A stretch of 26,801 nucleotides of DNA, from assembly GCA_002371705.1 (NCBI GenBank), contig DFGI01000071.1, positions 1 to 26,801 on the forward strand, read 5' to 3'. Positions 6,537 through 14,296 of this stretch are shown here, in pieces. The DNA is from Bacteroidales bacterium UBA3754 (lineage in GTDB: Bacteria > Bacteroidota > Bacteroidia > Bacteroidales > UBA1715). The position numbers were made by a program, and so were the translations under genes. Every line of letters starts with the position of its first letter. Position 1 is the first letter of the stretch. The notes beneath the pieces are model-generated. The model had not been told where the DNA came from, made no database searches, and saw only the letters and a program-made list of their open reading frames with translations.

Positions 6537-7232
6537 TCATTTACAATTAATATTATACAATTCGTTAATTACCTGGCCATAATTTTTTTCTTTGTTTTCG
6601 CCCTGCCAATGGTCGAATTTGTTGTGGTCGAGCTCCACTACTTTAAGTTTCAGGAATTGTGCGATTTGCGACAAATTAAATTCCTCAACGCCTACCAAAT
6701 ATGCCATTGCCTTTTCAGGAACGGGAATCGGTTTCATGCAAATTTCTTCGGCACGGGAAAACAGTTCCTTCCAAATGTTTGTGTTGTAGCCGCCAACAAG
6801 ACCGCTACATATCAGTTTTTCCGGCAGCACATTCGTGTCGAGAATCGCAACATCGCGGAACGCACGCACAAACGTGTATTCTCGTAACATTTCGGTGATG
6901 ATGTCGCCACTTTCTGGAATGCGGAATCCTTCGTGAAAATACGTGTCGAAATCCACATGCAGAAATGGCTCGTTTTGTATCGAATACGTCAGCAGCTTGC
7001 CGAAATTCCAATAAGAGAAATTCACACCGTATTTTTCAGGTTCTATCAAATGGTAGGAATCAAAAGGAAATTTCAGCTGCTTGAAAAACTCAATGCCCCA
7101 CAAGTCGGCGTACAACTCAATCGGATAACCGCATCGTTTAGCCGACCGCACCGATAATTCCGCCATTCGTTTGTAGAACTTTCCAGGAAAGATTTTTCCG
7201 CCGTTTGTGTTGAAACTGTAAATTATCTTCAT
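6537..7232 (-). CDS. Putative glycosyltransferase (GT-A fold, DUF6734-like)
   Basis: A 231-residue protein beginning MKIIYSFNTNGG. It has a DxD-type metal-binding motif in LHVDFDTYF (D94, D96), an upstream KLLTYSI segment and a downstream SGLVGGYNT loop, the order seen in small sugar-nucleotide transferases of Bacteroidota. No membrane segment or signal peptide. It lies between a tail-anchored membrane protein and a fibre-like protein, so it may glycosylate the virion spike or modify host surface glycans to change phage sensitivity. The acceptor is unknown. Confidence 0.6.
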   Translation of the reverse strand: MKIIYSFNTNGGKIFPGKFYKRMAELSVRSAKRCGYPIELYADLWGIEFFKQLKFPFDSYHLIEPEKYGVNFSYWNFGKLLTYSIQNEPFLHVDFDTYFHEGFRIPESGDIITEMLREYTFVRAFRDVAILDTNVLPEKLICSGLVGGYNTNIWKELFSRAEEICMKPIPVPEKAMAYLVGVEEFNLSQIAQFLKLKVVELDHNKFDHWQGENKEKNYGQVINELYNINCK

Positions 7233-7237
7233 ATCCG

Positions 7238-8005
7238 TTAGTTTAGAACCATTAATCCTGTGAAATCCGCATTGAACCGTATAGTTATGCTGTTACGGCT
7301 GTTATAATGCACATCGGCAAGAACCATGTCGCCATTGCTGTCGATGAATGTGACCGACGGAAATTTGTTCAGGTTGTGCGTGAAAGTCAACGGTGTGTTG
7401 GCCGACACTTGAAGTGAATGCTCCGAAGTTTCCGAGGCGATTGGATTGTGGAACGGAGTATCCGAAGGGAATCCTCCTACAAGAGTGTCGTCAGGCGTGC
7501 CAAGCTCCAACGAAACATTTTCTTTGTCCATTTGATTCCAGCGGCACGTAAAATAAAGTCGGTCTTTGTATTCGAGTTTGCCCCAGAGTTCCAGCACGCA
7601 ATAACCATCTTCATACCCAACTTTGTTGAGCCGTATCTCATCGGAACCAATGCCGTGCGACGACTCGAAAACCATTGACGCGATGTATTCCACCTGTGGC
7701 GTTGGTATAAGCGGAACATAGTGGATTGATGAAGCCGACACAAACAACGTGCATTCCTTCGATGTCGTAACTTTGCTACGGTTGGTATACGGATACATAT
7801 TGCAGCGCATAATATGGAAACACGCCACAAGATGATGTGCCACACTGTTGCCTGTTTTCATTCGCAATGTGGCTATCTTACCCCAATATGTTCCTTCGGA
7901 TATAGGCGTGGCACCATAAAAGGCCTGTTGGCTTTTTTCGATGTCTGCGGCACTTGCACCAGCAACGTCCAATTTTCCTGTCAGTGGGTTGAATGTGAAA
8001 TACAT
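7238..8005 (-). CDS. Spike/fibre protein with receptor-binding C-terminus
   Basis: A 255-residue protein opening with FNPLTGKLDVAG, a motif common at the start of phage fibre proteins, followed by a beta-rich body. The end, from about residue 205, reads TFTHNLNKFPSVTFIDSNGD and finishes with SITIRFNADFTGLMVLN. This is the common fibre-tip module: HNL..P.V...DS.G, then Y.S.NSITI.F and a final G.v.LN. This gene is a strong candidate for the host-attachment spike of the virion. It directly precedes the glycosyltransferase-like gene in the transcript. Confidence 0.75.
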   Translation of the reverse strand: MYFTFNPLTGKLDVAGASAADIEKSQQAFYGATPISEGTYWGKIATLRMKTGNSVAHHLVACFHIMRCNMYPYTNRSKVTTSKECTLFVSASSIHYVPLIPTPQVEYIASMVFESSHGIGSDEIRLNKVGYEDGYCVLELWGKLEYKDRLYFTCRWNQMDKENVSLELGTPDDTLVGGFPSDTPFHNPIASETSEHSLQVSANTPLTFTHNLNKFPSVTFIDSNGDMVLADVHYNSRNSITIRFNADFTGLMVLN

Positions 8006-8016
8006 AATAGCAATGT

Positions 8017-8286
8017 TTATTGGTAAAACTCATACGTTAATGTGGCACGATCAGCCCATGCGTAGATTTGTTCGCGGTTGCCGCCTGAAAGTTTCGTTTC
8101 CCACGTTTCGGAATTTCCATTCTTTGTGTAGGTGACTTTCTTGATGCAGCACTTTGTCAAATCGCGCGTGCGTGGATAGCCCATATAGAACACATGGTTG
8201 TTTTCGTCGGTTGTGACTTTTTCAACCAAGGGTGCATTTGCCATTTCCTGCACCAATACCGATGAATAACTGAAATCAGCTGCCAT
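8017..8286 (-). CDS. Hypothetical virion protein, 89 residues
   Basis: Soluble beta-rich protein without membrane segment (starts MAADFSYSSVLVQEMANA; contains CCIKKVTYTKNGNSETWE; ends TLTYEFYQ). Located 11 bases ahead of the spike gene, with which it is probably co-expressed; a spike-base or minor capsid role is plausible. Family not recognised. Confidence 0.65.
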   Translation of the reverse strand: MAADFSYSSVLVQEMANAPLVEKVTTDENNHVFYMGYPRTRDLTKCCIKKVTYTKNGNSETWETKLSGGNREQIYAWADRATLTYEFYQ

Positions 8287-8290
8287 AACT

Positions 8291-8452
8291 TTACTTTTTT
8301 ACAATTGCGTTGCCTACAATGAGGATGACACCAACAAGCAGAAACGCACCTGCGATTAACACTACAGACTTTGTGGCAACTTCCACTTCAACAGTTGGTA
8401 GTTGCCCGTTCTTTAAGTCTGTTACAAACTTCGAGTTCAAAAAATCATTCAT
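8291..8452 (-). CDS. 53-residue single-pass membrane protein
   Basis: Opens MNDFLNSKFVTDLKNGQLPT and has a hydrophobic helix SVVLIAGAFLLVGVILIVGN near residues 29-48, with tail AIVKK. It fills the space between the 89-residue and SH3-like genes almost exactly (4-base and 1-base gaps), which is good evidence that it is real. Likely a small viral membrane protein. Confidence 0.7.
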   Translation of the reverse strand: MNDFLNSKFVTDLKNGQLPTVEVEVATKSVVLIAGAFLLVGVILIVGNAIVKK

Positions 8453-8453
8453 A

Positions 8454-8789
8454 TCAATCGAATTTTATGTAGTTCAACGAAACCCAGCCGCCTTTTGCCG
8501 GAACATAGCCCCATTTTTGGTTTTCGCTTATTTCCGTGATTTCAACCTTATCGCCTTTATTTAAGCAATCAATGGCGGTTGATTTATTGGTAAGTCCATC
8601 GGCTTCGCCAGCTGATGCGCGCACATTCAACTGTGTCGATTCGGTTTCAACGGTACCTGTTTTGCTACCATTACCTTCTGGTAGTGGCGAAATAATAGGC
8701 CTCCGAGCCGCTTTCACATACAACGCCGCCGCTCCAACCAGAAGAGCGACCAATACAACGATGATTGCTATTTTTACTTCTTTTTTCAT
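8454..8789 (-). CDS. Membrane-anchored bacterial SH3-like protein
   Basis: A 111-residue protein: N-terminal membrane helix (6-26, KIAIIVVLVALLVGAAALYV), Pro/Gly-rich linker, then an SH3b-like domain with the LNVRASAG motif near residue 54, KGDKVEITEIS and WGYVPAKGGWVSLNYI. SH3b domains bind peptidoglycan or other wall components, so the protein could display a wall-binding domain on the virion membrane or anchor a lytic complex. The protein at 9644-10156 has the same plan. Confidence 0.75.
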   Translation of the reverse strand: MKKEVKIAIIVVLVALLVGAAALYVKAARRPIISPLPEGNGSKTGTVETESTQLNVRASAGEADGLTNKSTAIDCLNKGDKVEITEISENQKWGYVPAKGGWVSLNYIKFD

Positions 8790-8863
8790 TGTTTTGACTT
8801 TTAAGATTTTTTATTGTATTGCCGATTTTGTTTCTGCACTTCGGAGGCAGACCAAACCGTTAC

Positions 8864-9196
8864 TTATAGTTTTGAATTAGCCTCTTGAACATCTTCGTAT
8901 TTCACACCATAATTGAGGATTCTGTCGGCATCAGCCTTTGAGATAGTCTTTTTGTTGGTGTACATATCCCATAATGCAGAATTAAGCGGACCAGTGGCAT
9001 TGCCTTTGTTTTTGTACCACCATGCAAGATTCCACATTTGTGAAACATTGTCGTGGTAATTCTGAAGCAACCAATCAGATGGAGAAAGTTTTTCGCCGTT
9101 ACCTGGCGTTGCGCCTGTTTGATTGTCTTTTGTTTTTGCAATGATTATTCCTACAATTATTGCAACGAATAATCCAATGATGATAAACTTTTTCAT
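8864..9196 (-). CDS. Membrane-anchored hypothetical protein, 110 residues
   Basis: N-terminal membrane helix MKKFIIIGLFVAIIVGIIIA, a short Thr/Gly linker, then a helical, Trp-rich domain (MWNLAWWYKNKG near residue 54 and a final helix DADRILNYGVKYEDVQEA). Part of the series of anchor-plus-domain proteins. The 74 bases before the next gene show no other feature. Family not recognised; virion membrane location inferred. Confidence 0.68.
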   Translation of the reverse strand: MKKFIIIGLFVAIIVGIIIAKTKDNQTGATPGNGEKLSPSDWLLQNYHDNVSQMWNLAWWYKNKGNATGPLNSALWDMYTNKKTISKADADRILNYGVKYEDVQEANSKL

Positions 9197-9208
9197 AATA
9201 CAATAAAT

Positions 9209-9631
9209 TTAGAATGAATACTCTATGCTACGCTCAGCAATGATTGCATTTAATTGTTTCATTTCTGACGAACTCAAATCGTCGTGCAACCATTGCGACA
9301 ATGTTTCGTCTTCATCTTCAACATCAGAAAATGCAATCTGAAGCTGAAGTATGTCGTCGATATTGTTCATTTTCTTGAACACTTCGTAAATGGCATCTTC
9401 ATCTGTCTGCCAGCCGTTCATTGCATCAAACAGTTTTTGTGCATAGACCTTGTACTGGCTTTCTCCATACGAAAGGTTTGATTTGTCTATGCGTTTGTCG
9501 AGTTCTTTGTTTTTTACCCGTTCGCGGATTTGCGAAATGAGGCCACTTGCATAGTGGCGAATGATTGCCACAGCCAACACTGCCACCAAAATTGGCAGAA
9601 GCATCTTGAATATTTCCTTTACTTTTTCCAT
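9209..9631 (-). CDS. Membrane-anchored protein with annexin-like helical domain
   Basis: A 140-residue protein with a hydrophobic helix at about 9-25 (MLLPILVAVLAVAIIRHYA) and a helical domain from about 60. QTDEDAIYEVFKKMNNIDDI followed by a -QLQIAFSDVEDEDETLSQWLHDDLS segment recalls the G-T-D-E-x-x-I and L-x-x-D/E-L-S pattern of annexin-type repeats found in some phage and Bacteroidota proteins. That similarity is by eye and could be superficial. An acidic, possibly calcium- or lipid-linked role in the viral membrane is speculative. Confidence 0.6.
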   Translation of the reverse strand: MEKVKEIFKMLLPILVAVLAVAIIRHYASGLISQIRERVKNKELDKRIDKSNLSYGESQYKVYAQKLFDAMNGWQTDEDAIYEVFKKMNNIDDILQLQIAFSDVEDEDETLSQWLHDDLSSSEMKQLNAIIAERSIEYSF

Positions 9632-9643
9632 ATCGATAGTTTT

Positions 9644-10156
9644 TTATTTTTGATTAGTTACTACATCGTCGCGTACATATCCCTTATCGTATTCCAAAAA
9701 CAACATTTTACGAATCGGTGTGGTGAGTTTCACCTTATACCATTTGTGTGTGTCGTTTTTGTTTGTGCTATTAACAACAGCCTCAACAATACCGATTTCA
9801 CCCTTTACAGTTCCCAAAAGATTGTTGTCGAGCGTTTTGTTAATTACCGCCGCTGTTTCACGAACATTGGCATATTCGCCGTAAGTGAATAGTTTTTCGC
9901 CAACCTCATACAACACGGGGCTGTCATTGTTTGTTTTATTGCCTTGCGGCTCAGAATTATTTTCAGTACCGCCATTCGACGAGCCACCGGCAGAACCAGA
10001 ACCACCTGTTGTGTTGCCGTTGTTAGGTTTGTAGTTGCCATTGCCTGGATTGTCATCCAAACCGAGTGTTTTGGCCAACGACTTGTAGCCGAAGTAAATA
10101 GCCACAAGAATCGCCACAACACAAATGCCTATTATGATTTTCTTTTTTGTCTCCAT
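9644..10156 (-). CDS. Membrane-anchored protein with Gly/Asn linker and SH3-like domain
   Basis: A 170-residue protein: membrane helix near 8-24, a low-complexity linker rich in Gly, Asn, Ser and Thr (about 35-75), then an SH3-like beta domain (KLFTYGEYANVRETAAVINK; GEIGIVEAVVN; WYKVKLTT; GYVRDDVV). ANVRETA corresponds to the NVR signature of SH3b domains. It matches the plan of the 8454-8789 protein and probably points a wall-binding module away from the membrane. Confidence 0.72.
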   Translation of the reverse strand: METKKKIIIGICVVAILVAIYFGYKSLAKTLGLDDNPGNGNYKPNNGNTTGGSGSAGGSSNGGTENNSEPQGNKTNNDSPVLYEVGEKLFTYGEYANVRETAAVINKTLDNNLLGTVKGEIGIVEAVVNSTNKNDTHKWYKVKLTTPIRKMLFLEYDKGYVRDDVVTNQK

Positions 10157-10158
10157 AG

Positions 10159-10524
10159 TTATTGTTTTTTAATGATTAGATACCAACCGATTCCAAGAAC
10201 CGCCACCACAACCAACACAATGAGAATTGTTGATAGGTTTCCACCGCCTTGCGCATCAGATGTTGGAGTTCCACTTCCTGCTTTGGCAGCTTCAATTTGT
10301 GCCTGCAAATCAGCCGTTTCGGCAGCTTTCTGTTGTGCTTCAAGCTGTTTGTCAGCAACGCGCTCGTTACTTCTGCTTGTTATAACTGTTGTAACGATTG
10401 AGCTTCCCAAAGTAGCCAGCATTGAAAACGCATTCGCCCAGCTAAAACCAGTTGTTCCTGTTGAAGCCGTTGAAGTCTTAGGCGTAAAAATTGTAGTTCC
10501 GTTACTTAATGTTCCAGTTGCCAT
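10159..10524 (-). CDS. C-terminally anchored membrane protein, 121 residues
   Basis: Start taken at the ATG at 10524 (MATGTLSNGTTIFTPKTSTA), just after the stop of the upstream gene; a longer frame would overlap that gene. Residues 1-50 are Ser/Thr/Gly-rich, 50-80 form an Ala/Gln-rich helix (ADKQLEAQQKAAETADLQAQ), and 97-117 form a membrane helix. Such helical proteins often sit on the inside or outside of a viral membrane. Family unknown. Confidence 0.68.
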   Translation of the reverse strand: MATGTLSNGTTIFTPKTSTASTGTTGFSWANAFSMLATLGSSIVTTVITSRSNERVADKQLEAQQKAAETADLQAQIEAAKAGSGTPTSDAQGGGNLSTILIVLVVVAVLGIGWYLIIKKQ

Positions 10525-10525
10525 A

Positions 10526-11329
10526 TTATTCGTTTTTATAGATTGTAAAACCAACCGCCACCACAATAAGAACTGCGACCACGATTAGTATTTTCCTTGT
10601 TTTCTCGTTTTTTTCTTTTTGTACCAAATAGGCATTCGCCGCATTTGTCGCCTTCACGGCATCCAGTTCCGCAGTCAGAGCGTTTGTCTGAGCCGCATGC
10701 GCAAGATTCGCATTTGCTTCCTCAACCGCCTGTGCTTCCATATCCTTTGCCTGTGCGTATGAACTTGCAGCAGCCGCCTTTGCTTCGGCAATGTTGCCGC
10801 CTGCCTCAATAGCCGCACCGCCCGCCGCAATTGCTCCACCTATTGCCGTACCGACAGCTGGAATCAGAGCAACCACACCACCAACAGCACTCAAAGCCTT
10901 ACCAGTAACTTTGGCTATGAATCCATTGGCCGCCGATGTTTCGTTTTTCGCCTCAATGATGCCAAGGAAACCTTTTGCGGCTGGATTGCCTGCATTGAAC
11001 TCTTTGCTGAATACCGAACGCAATAGCTTTTCGCCTCGTTCGATTTGTTCTTTCGTCTTAAACGGCATAGCGTCGTAGAAACTACGCAACACATCAATGC
11101 TGTCTTCGCCCAAACCAATTTGCCGCCACAATGCGTAATCATCGGCCGCTTTTTCGTTACTTGTATTGTTAATCAGATGTCCGTATTCGTGCGCTATCAC
11201 AAAATTCTGGCTTGCATCAGTCAACTTCCCGAACAAACGTGGATTGATATACAACACACCAGTCTTCCGATTTACGGCTGCCGGCGTGTCGATAAATATA
11301 TTTTCCTGTATGTCGGTAAAGTTTTTCAT
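10526..11329 (-). CDS. Membrane-bound zinc-metallopeptidase-like protein
   Basis: A 267-residue protein with HExxH (H47 E48 .. H51 in FVIAHEYGHLIN) and a downstream E59/D63 in SNEKAADDY that could be the third zinc ligand, as in gluzincin-like peptidases. A Gly/Ala-rich glycine-zipper segment covers about 145-180 (ALIPAVGTAIGGAIAAGG), then an Ala-rich coiled coil to 240 and a C-terminal membrane helix at 247-264. The ATG at 11329 is chosen because it falls 6 bases after the upstream stop. A protease with a glycine zipper inside a virion block suggests a role in entry, membrane penetration or capsid-protein maturation; the substrate is unknown. Confidence 0.72.
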   Translation of the reverse strand: MKNFTDIQENIFIDTPAAVNRKTGVLYINPRLFGKLTDASQNFVIAHEYGHLINNTSNEKAADDYALWRQIGLGEDSIDVLRSFYDAMPFKTKEQIERGEKLLRSVFSKEFNAGNPAAKGFLGIIEAKNETSAANGFIAKVTGKALSAVGGVVALIPAVGTAIGGAIAAGGAAIEAGGNIAEAKAAAASSYAQAKDMEAQAVEEANANLAHAAQTNALTAELDAVKATNAANAYLVQKEKNEKTRKILIVVAVLIVVAVGFTIYKNE

Positions 11330-11334
11330 AGATG

Positions 11335-11841
11335 CTATCTGAGTACATACAAATAGTTTCCTGCCTTCGTGTAGAATCCGTATTTGATGAGATATTTCGA
11401 TTTCCGTTTGAGGTAAGACGAAGGATTCATCTTCCAATACAACGAACCCGCCGTGCCTTCATACGTGCCAATATCAAGCCCAAGCCCTTCAGCGTTGTCA
11501 TTTTTTAGTTTGTAGTCAATATTTTTGCGGACGTTGTTGTTCCGAATATCCAAGGAGTCTGCCGTATTAGCAGCCAAATAGACGGTTTCGCCCACATTTG
11601 GCTTCATACCAGCTGTGAGGAACTTACGCTGTGAAACGGTACTCTTGTTTTCCTCAATCTGTCTTGCCGTAGCGGAATTAGACTGTGCCGCCTGTGCAAC
11701 CTTGTCGGCAGCTTGCTGCATAGCATCGGCAACGGCATCACCATTCGCATCGTCGTTTTTCTTCGAAACAAACAAATACACAACAATGGCAATAACAACC
11801 AATGCCGCAACTATGAGTATTTTCTTTTGCTTTGCTTCCAT
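11335..11841 (-). CDS. Membrane-anchored hypothetical protein, 168 residues
   Basis: N-terminal membrane helix (8-24, ILIVAALVVIAIVVYLF), an Ala/Gln-rich coiled-coil stretch (about 33-70), then a beta-rich domain (KPNVGETVYLAANTADSLDI; LDIGTYEGTAGSLYWKM; KYLIKYGFYTKAGNYLYVL). GTYEG..G and the paired strands recall SH3-like folds, but no signature is clear. It precedes the metallopeptidase gene by 6 bases and overlaps the upstream stop by one base. Confidence 0.68.
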   Translation of the reverse strand: MEAKQKKILIVAALVVIAIVVYLFVSKKNDDANGDAVADAMQQAADKVAQAAQSNSATARQIEENKSTVSQRKFLTAGMKPNVGETVYLAANTADSLDIRNNNVRKNIDYKLKNDNAEGLGLDIGTYEGTAGSLYWKMNPSSYLKRKSKYLIKYGFYTKAGNYLYVLR

Positions 11842-12263
11842 TATCGATTGAATTTACGGATTAACACAAATGCCAAAATCGACACAACACAAAGTCCCAC
11901 AAACGCACCGACAACCCATTTTGTCGATTTGCCTTCATCAGCTGGCTTATCTTCATCGGTTTTTGGTTTGGGGATGTAATCATCTGGTTTTTCGATACCG
12001 TTATCAAGCCAAATATCAAACGTATCAACGATTTTACCCAAATCATCCTTAGAAAATCCGTCGATGTCGCCAGTAGCCAAAATCTGATTGATGTCGGTAA
12101 GCACCACATCGCCGTGCGTGCGGTACAACTCCACAATTCGTTTTTCTGGATTCGCTGGAATGACTGCAAAACCGTACTTCTTAAAAAAGGAACGCCAACT
12201 GTTTCGGTTGGCGTTCAGACTTTTCGCAATCAAACCGCGAAGTTTCGCGATTTTCTCCTTCAT
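11841..12263 (-). CDS. C-terminally anchored hypothetical protein, 140 residues
   Basis: Start chosen at the ATG at 12263 (MKEKIAKLRGLIAKSLN), 12 bases after the candidate capsid gene; the longer frame would overlap the capsid gene. The N-terminal 90 residues are helical and soluble, followed by an acidic Pro/Lys linker (PKPKTDEDKPADEGK) and a membrane helix (about 116-135). A protein with this anchoring beside the capsid gene may join capsid to membrane. Family unknown. Confidence 0.68.
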   Translation of the reverse strand: MKEKIAKLRGLIAKSLNANRNSWRSFFKKYGFAVIPANPEKRIVELYRTHGDVVLTDINQILATGDIDGFSKDDLGKIVDTFDIWLDNGIEKPDDYIPKPKTDEDKPADEGKSTKWVVGAFVGLCVVSILAFVLIRKFNR

Positions 12264-12274
12264 GGCCGTTTCAA

Positions 12275-12877
12275 TTATTCTCCGAACGCATTGTTTTGAA
12301 CCAAAGCGCGGTATGAACCAACTTTTTCGTAGAACAATGTATAAGTACATTTTCTACCAGCGGCAAGATTTGCCATTACAACAACGTCGGCTCCCAAAAC
12401 AACCAAGTCGTCTGTCAAGTCGATAGACACACGTTTTGGGTCTTGTTGGTCTTCGGTTTTGCTTGATGACGGAATGATTCGTTTCAAAGCTTTTGGACCT
12501 TCAGCGGTAAGCTGAACAACCTGGATTTCTTCATCCAATTGAACTGCATCGTCAACAGCCAATTTGATACCTTTAAGACGGCAAGCGTTCTTAGCAAACA
12601 TACCAGCAACATCAGCAACACGGCAGGATTTACCAGCACAAGTAACTTCTTTGTTGGTTGTTGAGATAATGGTTCCGTCAGCAATCACAGCTCCTGGAGT
12701 GTGACCTTGTGCATCACGCATATCTGCTGCAGTATCGAACCAACCTTTTGAAAACGCAATCAATTGAGCTTCAGCAGCAGAGCCCTGATTGGTCAATTCA
12801 AATGCTACATTTGAACCTGTGAACGGATTTGAAGATTCACCACCAAATCCATCTACGCCTAATTTTTGTAAATTCAT
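12275..12877 (-). CDS. Candidate major capsid protein
   Basis: A 200-residue protein without signal or membrane segment, rich in predicted beta strands: NVAFELTNQ, AQLIAFSKG, GTIISTTNKEVTCAG, CRLKGIKLAVDDA, EEIQVVQLTAEG, RVSIDLTDDLVVLGADVVVM and KCTYTLFYEKVG. Seven to eight strands in this length fit one jelly roll. It is among the largest soluble proteins of the block, sits amid the membrane proteins, and uses common codons, all expected of a major capsid subunit. No double jelly-roll (usually over 250 residues) is visible, so the fold could be a single jelly roll, or this could be another abundant virion protein. Confidence 0.5.
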   Translation of the reverse strand: MNLQKLGVDGFGGESSNPFTGSNVAFELTNQGSAAEAQLIAFSKGWFDTAADMRDAQGHTPGAVIADGTIISTTNKEVTCAGKSCRVADVAGMFAKNACRLKGIKLAVDDAVQLDEEIQVVQLTAEGPKALKRIIPSSSKTEDQQDPKRVSIDLTDDLVVLGADVVVMANLAAGRKCTYTLFYEKVGSYRALVQNNAFGE

Positions 12878-12908
12878 CTTTATAAGTTTTTTTATGGTTT
12901 AACTTGAT

Positions 12909-13109
12909 TTACTTAGCTAATTGTCTGGCAATGGAACGAGTTCCGAAGAAACCGTTTGTTTTTTCACCATCTTTTTCTTCTTTGCCTTCGGCAATTTTTT
13001 GTTTTTCGTCGGCAACATCTTTGGCAAATTTAATGTCCCAAACTACTTTGAAGATTGTGATTGCTAAAATCACGATAAGCAAAATATTTGCTGTAAGAAT
13101 TTGTTTCAT
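12909..13109 (-). CDS. 66-residue small membrane protein
   Basis: N-terminal hydrophobic helix (MKQILTANILLIVILAITIF) followed by a highly charged helical tail rich in Lys, Asp and Glu (KFAKDVADEKQKIAEGKEEK). It is the first gene of the capsid transcript segment, downstream of the 20-bp tandem repeats. Plan and position fit a small viral membrane or scaffold protein. Family not recognised. Confidence 0.68.
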   Translation of the reverse strand: MKQILTANILLIVILAITIFKVVWDIKFAKDVADEKQKIAEGKEEKDGEKTNGFFGTRSIARQLAK

Positions 13110-13172
13110 AATAATTTAATTTTACGTTTTGAATTTTACAAACGCAATAATACAACCGTGCGAAATTCCACT

Positions 13173-13232
13173 TTCCCGATTAGGCACGATGCTTCCCGAT
13201 AATGCTCAATAATTCCCGATTAGGAACGATGC
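13173..13232. repeat. Three tandem 20-bp repeats (iteron-like)
   Basis: TTCCCGAT begins at 13173, 13193 and 13213, an exact 20-bp period. Copies 1 and 3 agree at 19 of 20 positions (ttcccgattaggcacgatgc versus ..aacgatgc); the middle copy diverges after the first 8 bases. Two helical turns per unit suggests a protein bound on one DNA face. The site is about 65-125 bp upstream of the small membrane protein and capsid genes, so an activator site for late genes or a packaging signal is possible. Confidence 0.65.
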
Positions 13233-13235
13233 TAT

Positions 13236-13430
13236 CTACAATGATTTCAGATAATCCTTACGTTCAGTCCGCTTTGTGGTCTTTTTGTACTTTTCAACAG
13301 TACGCCAACGGCCTGTTATCTTTACCCTACGCTCCACAATTGTATAGCTGTCGGTAGGTTGCGGCGTTGGGTCGCCGCCATAACAGCAACCGCATACGCC
13401 AATCATCACTATTGCGCCGTATAAGCTCAT
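13236..13430 (-). CDS. Small Cys-rich putative lipoprotein
   Basis: A 64-residue protein with a short hydrophobic N-terminus (LYGAIVMIGV) followed by C-G-C-C-Y-G-G-D, which resembles a lipobox followed by a flexible stretch, then a basic tail (VEKYKKTTKRTERKDY). Its ATG overlaps the stop of the upstream gene. If lipidated it would be a very small lipoprotein; Rz1-like spanin subunits have this size, but no partner is evident. Confidence 0.55.
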   Translation of the reverse strand: MSLYGAIVMIGVCGCCYGGDPTPQPTDSYTIVERRVKITGRWRTVEKYKKTTKRTERKDYLKSL

Positions 13431-13627
13431 GATATAAGTTTTAGGATTTCGTTGTACGCTTCGGCCTTTGCCTTGTGGAACTGCCCCTTGTAATAGTTCT
13501 CGTCGAACGAAATTCGGTCTTTGGCAAGCAAAGAATATCCTCTATGGTACTCATATGCAGCAGACTCGTAGAATATCAGTTTTTTCAGCCGCCGCTTTAA
13601 TTGGAATAAAAAACGAATTTTAGCCAT
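13427..13627 (-). CDS. 66-residue basic amphipathic protein
   Basis: Begins MAKIRFLFQLKRRLKKLIFY, a strongly basic amphipathic helix, and continues with a helical C-terminus (GQFHKAKAEAYNEILKLIS). It overlaps the next gene by four bases (ATGA) and lies 4 bases from the secreted-protein gene upstream. Membrane-surface or DNA-binding roles are both possible. Family unknown. Confidence 0.6.
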   Translation of the reverse strand: MAKIRFLFQLKRRLKKLIFYESAAYEYHRGYSLLAKDRISFDENYYKGQFHKAKAEAYNEILKLIS

Positions 13628-13631
13628 ACCA

Positions 13632-14285
13632 TTATTGATTGTTGGTTACTATTACCTCACGTATTTTGTGATATTTCGCAATCACCGAATCAATGCGATT
13701 CATAGGCGCCATGGGGAAACTTTCCTGTGTTTCGTTGCCTGTTATTATTTTTTCACCAGCGTATATAGGAACCGTTGTGGAATACACTTCCACCAATCCA
13801 CCGCTACATCGAACCGCAAACAACGAGTTTTGCGGAATAGTCTTTGCCGTGGCAGCGTTCCAATCATTCAAGCCCTTTTCGTAGAAATCAAAGAAATACA
13901 GATTTATGTTTCTCACTGGGTCAAAATCACGCACATACACTATGATTGTGTCGAGCGTCGTGTTCACGCTGTCCGACACCGAAATGAATATCGTGTCCTG
14001 ATCGAACGACAGCATCTTCACTATGCGCAGCTGCGTCTTCTTCATTATCTTCGCCGTGATACGCTGCTCGTTGTTCATACCGTTTCTCGGGATGCTGAAC
14101 GTGTAATTCAGGCCGCTCCACTCCGTCATGTCGTCCTCCGCGATGTCCGACAGGTCTATCTGCTTCACCACTTCACCAGGTCGGAATATGATTGTATGCA
14201 TCTTCACCACAGGCGCATTGTTGACCTGTGCACTGGTAATAACCGCACTGATTGCGCATAGCAATAATAATAGGATTTTCTTCAT
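13632..14285 (-). CDS. Secreted protein with signal peptide, 217 residues
   Basis: Start taken at MKKILLLLLCAISAVITSAQ, a clear type I signal peptide with predicted cleavage after Ala-Gln or before it; a GTG start six bases earlier is possible. The mature part is beta-rich (APVVKMHTIIFRPGEVVKQI; DTIIVYVRDFDPVRNINLYF; FAVRCSGGLVEVYSTTVPIY). Export is unusual for a virion gene; the protein may act in the periplasm or on the host surface during assembly or lysis, or change surface receptors. It pairs with another secreted protein upstream. Confidence 0.72.
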   Translation of the reverse strand: MKKILLLLLCAISAVITSAQVNNAPVVKMHTIIFRPGEVVKQIDLSDIAEDDMTEWSGLNYTFSIPRNGMNNEQRITAKIMKKTQLRIVKMLSFDQDTIFISVSDSVNTTLDTIIVYVRDFDPVRNINLYFFDFYEKGLNDWNAATAKTIPQNSLFAVRCSGGLVEVYSTTVPIYAGEKIITGNETQESFPMAPMNRIDSVIAKYHKIREVIVTNNQ

Positions 14286-14296
14286 AGCCACGGAAT

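Noticed and set aside
13173..13232. CRISPR array
   Set aside because: Only three 20-bp units, directly adjoining with no spacers, and no cas genes.
13635..14261. Long + strand open frame opposite the secreted protein
   Set aside because: His/Arg/Tyr-rich shadow of a minus-strand gene that has a clear signal peptide.
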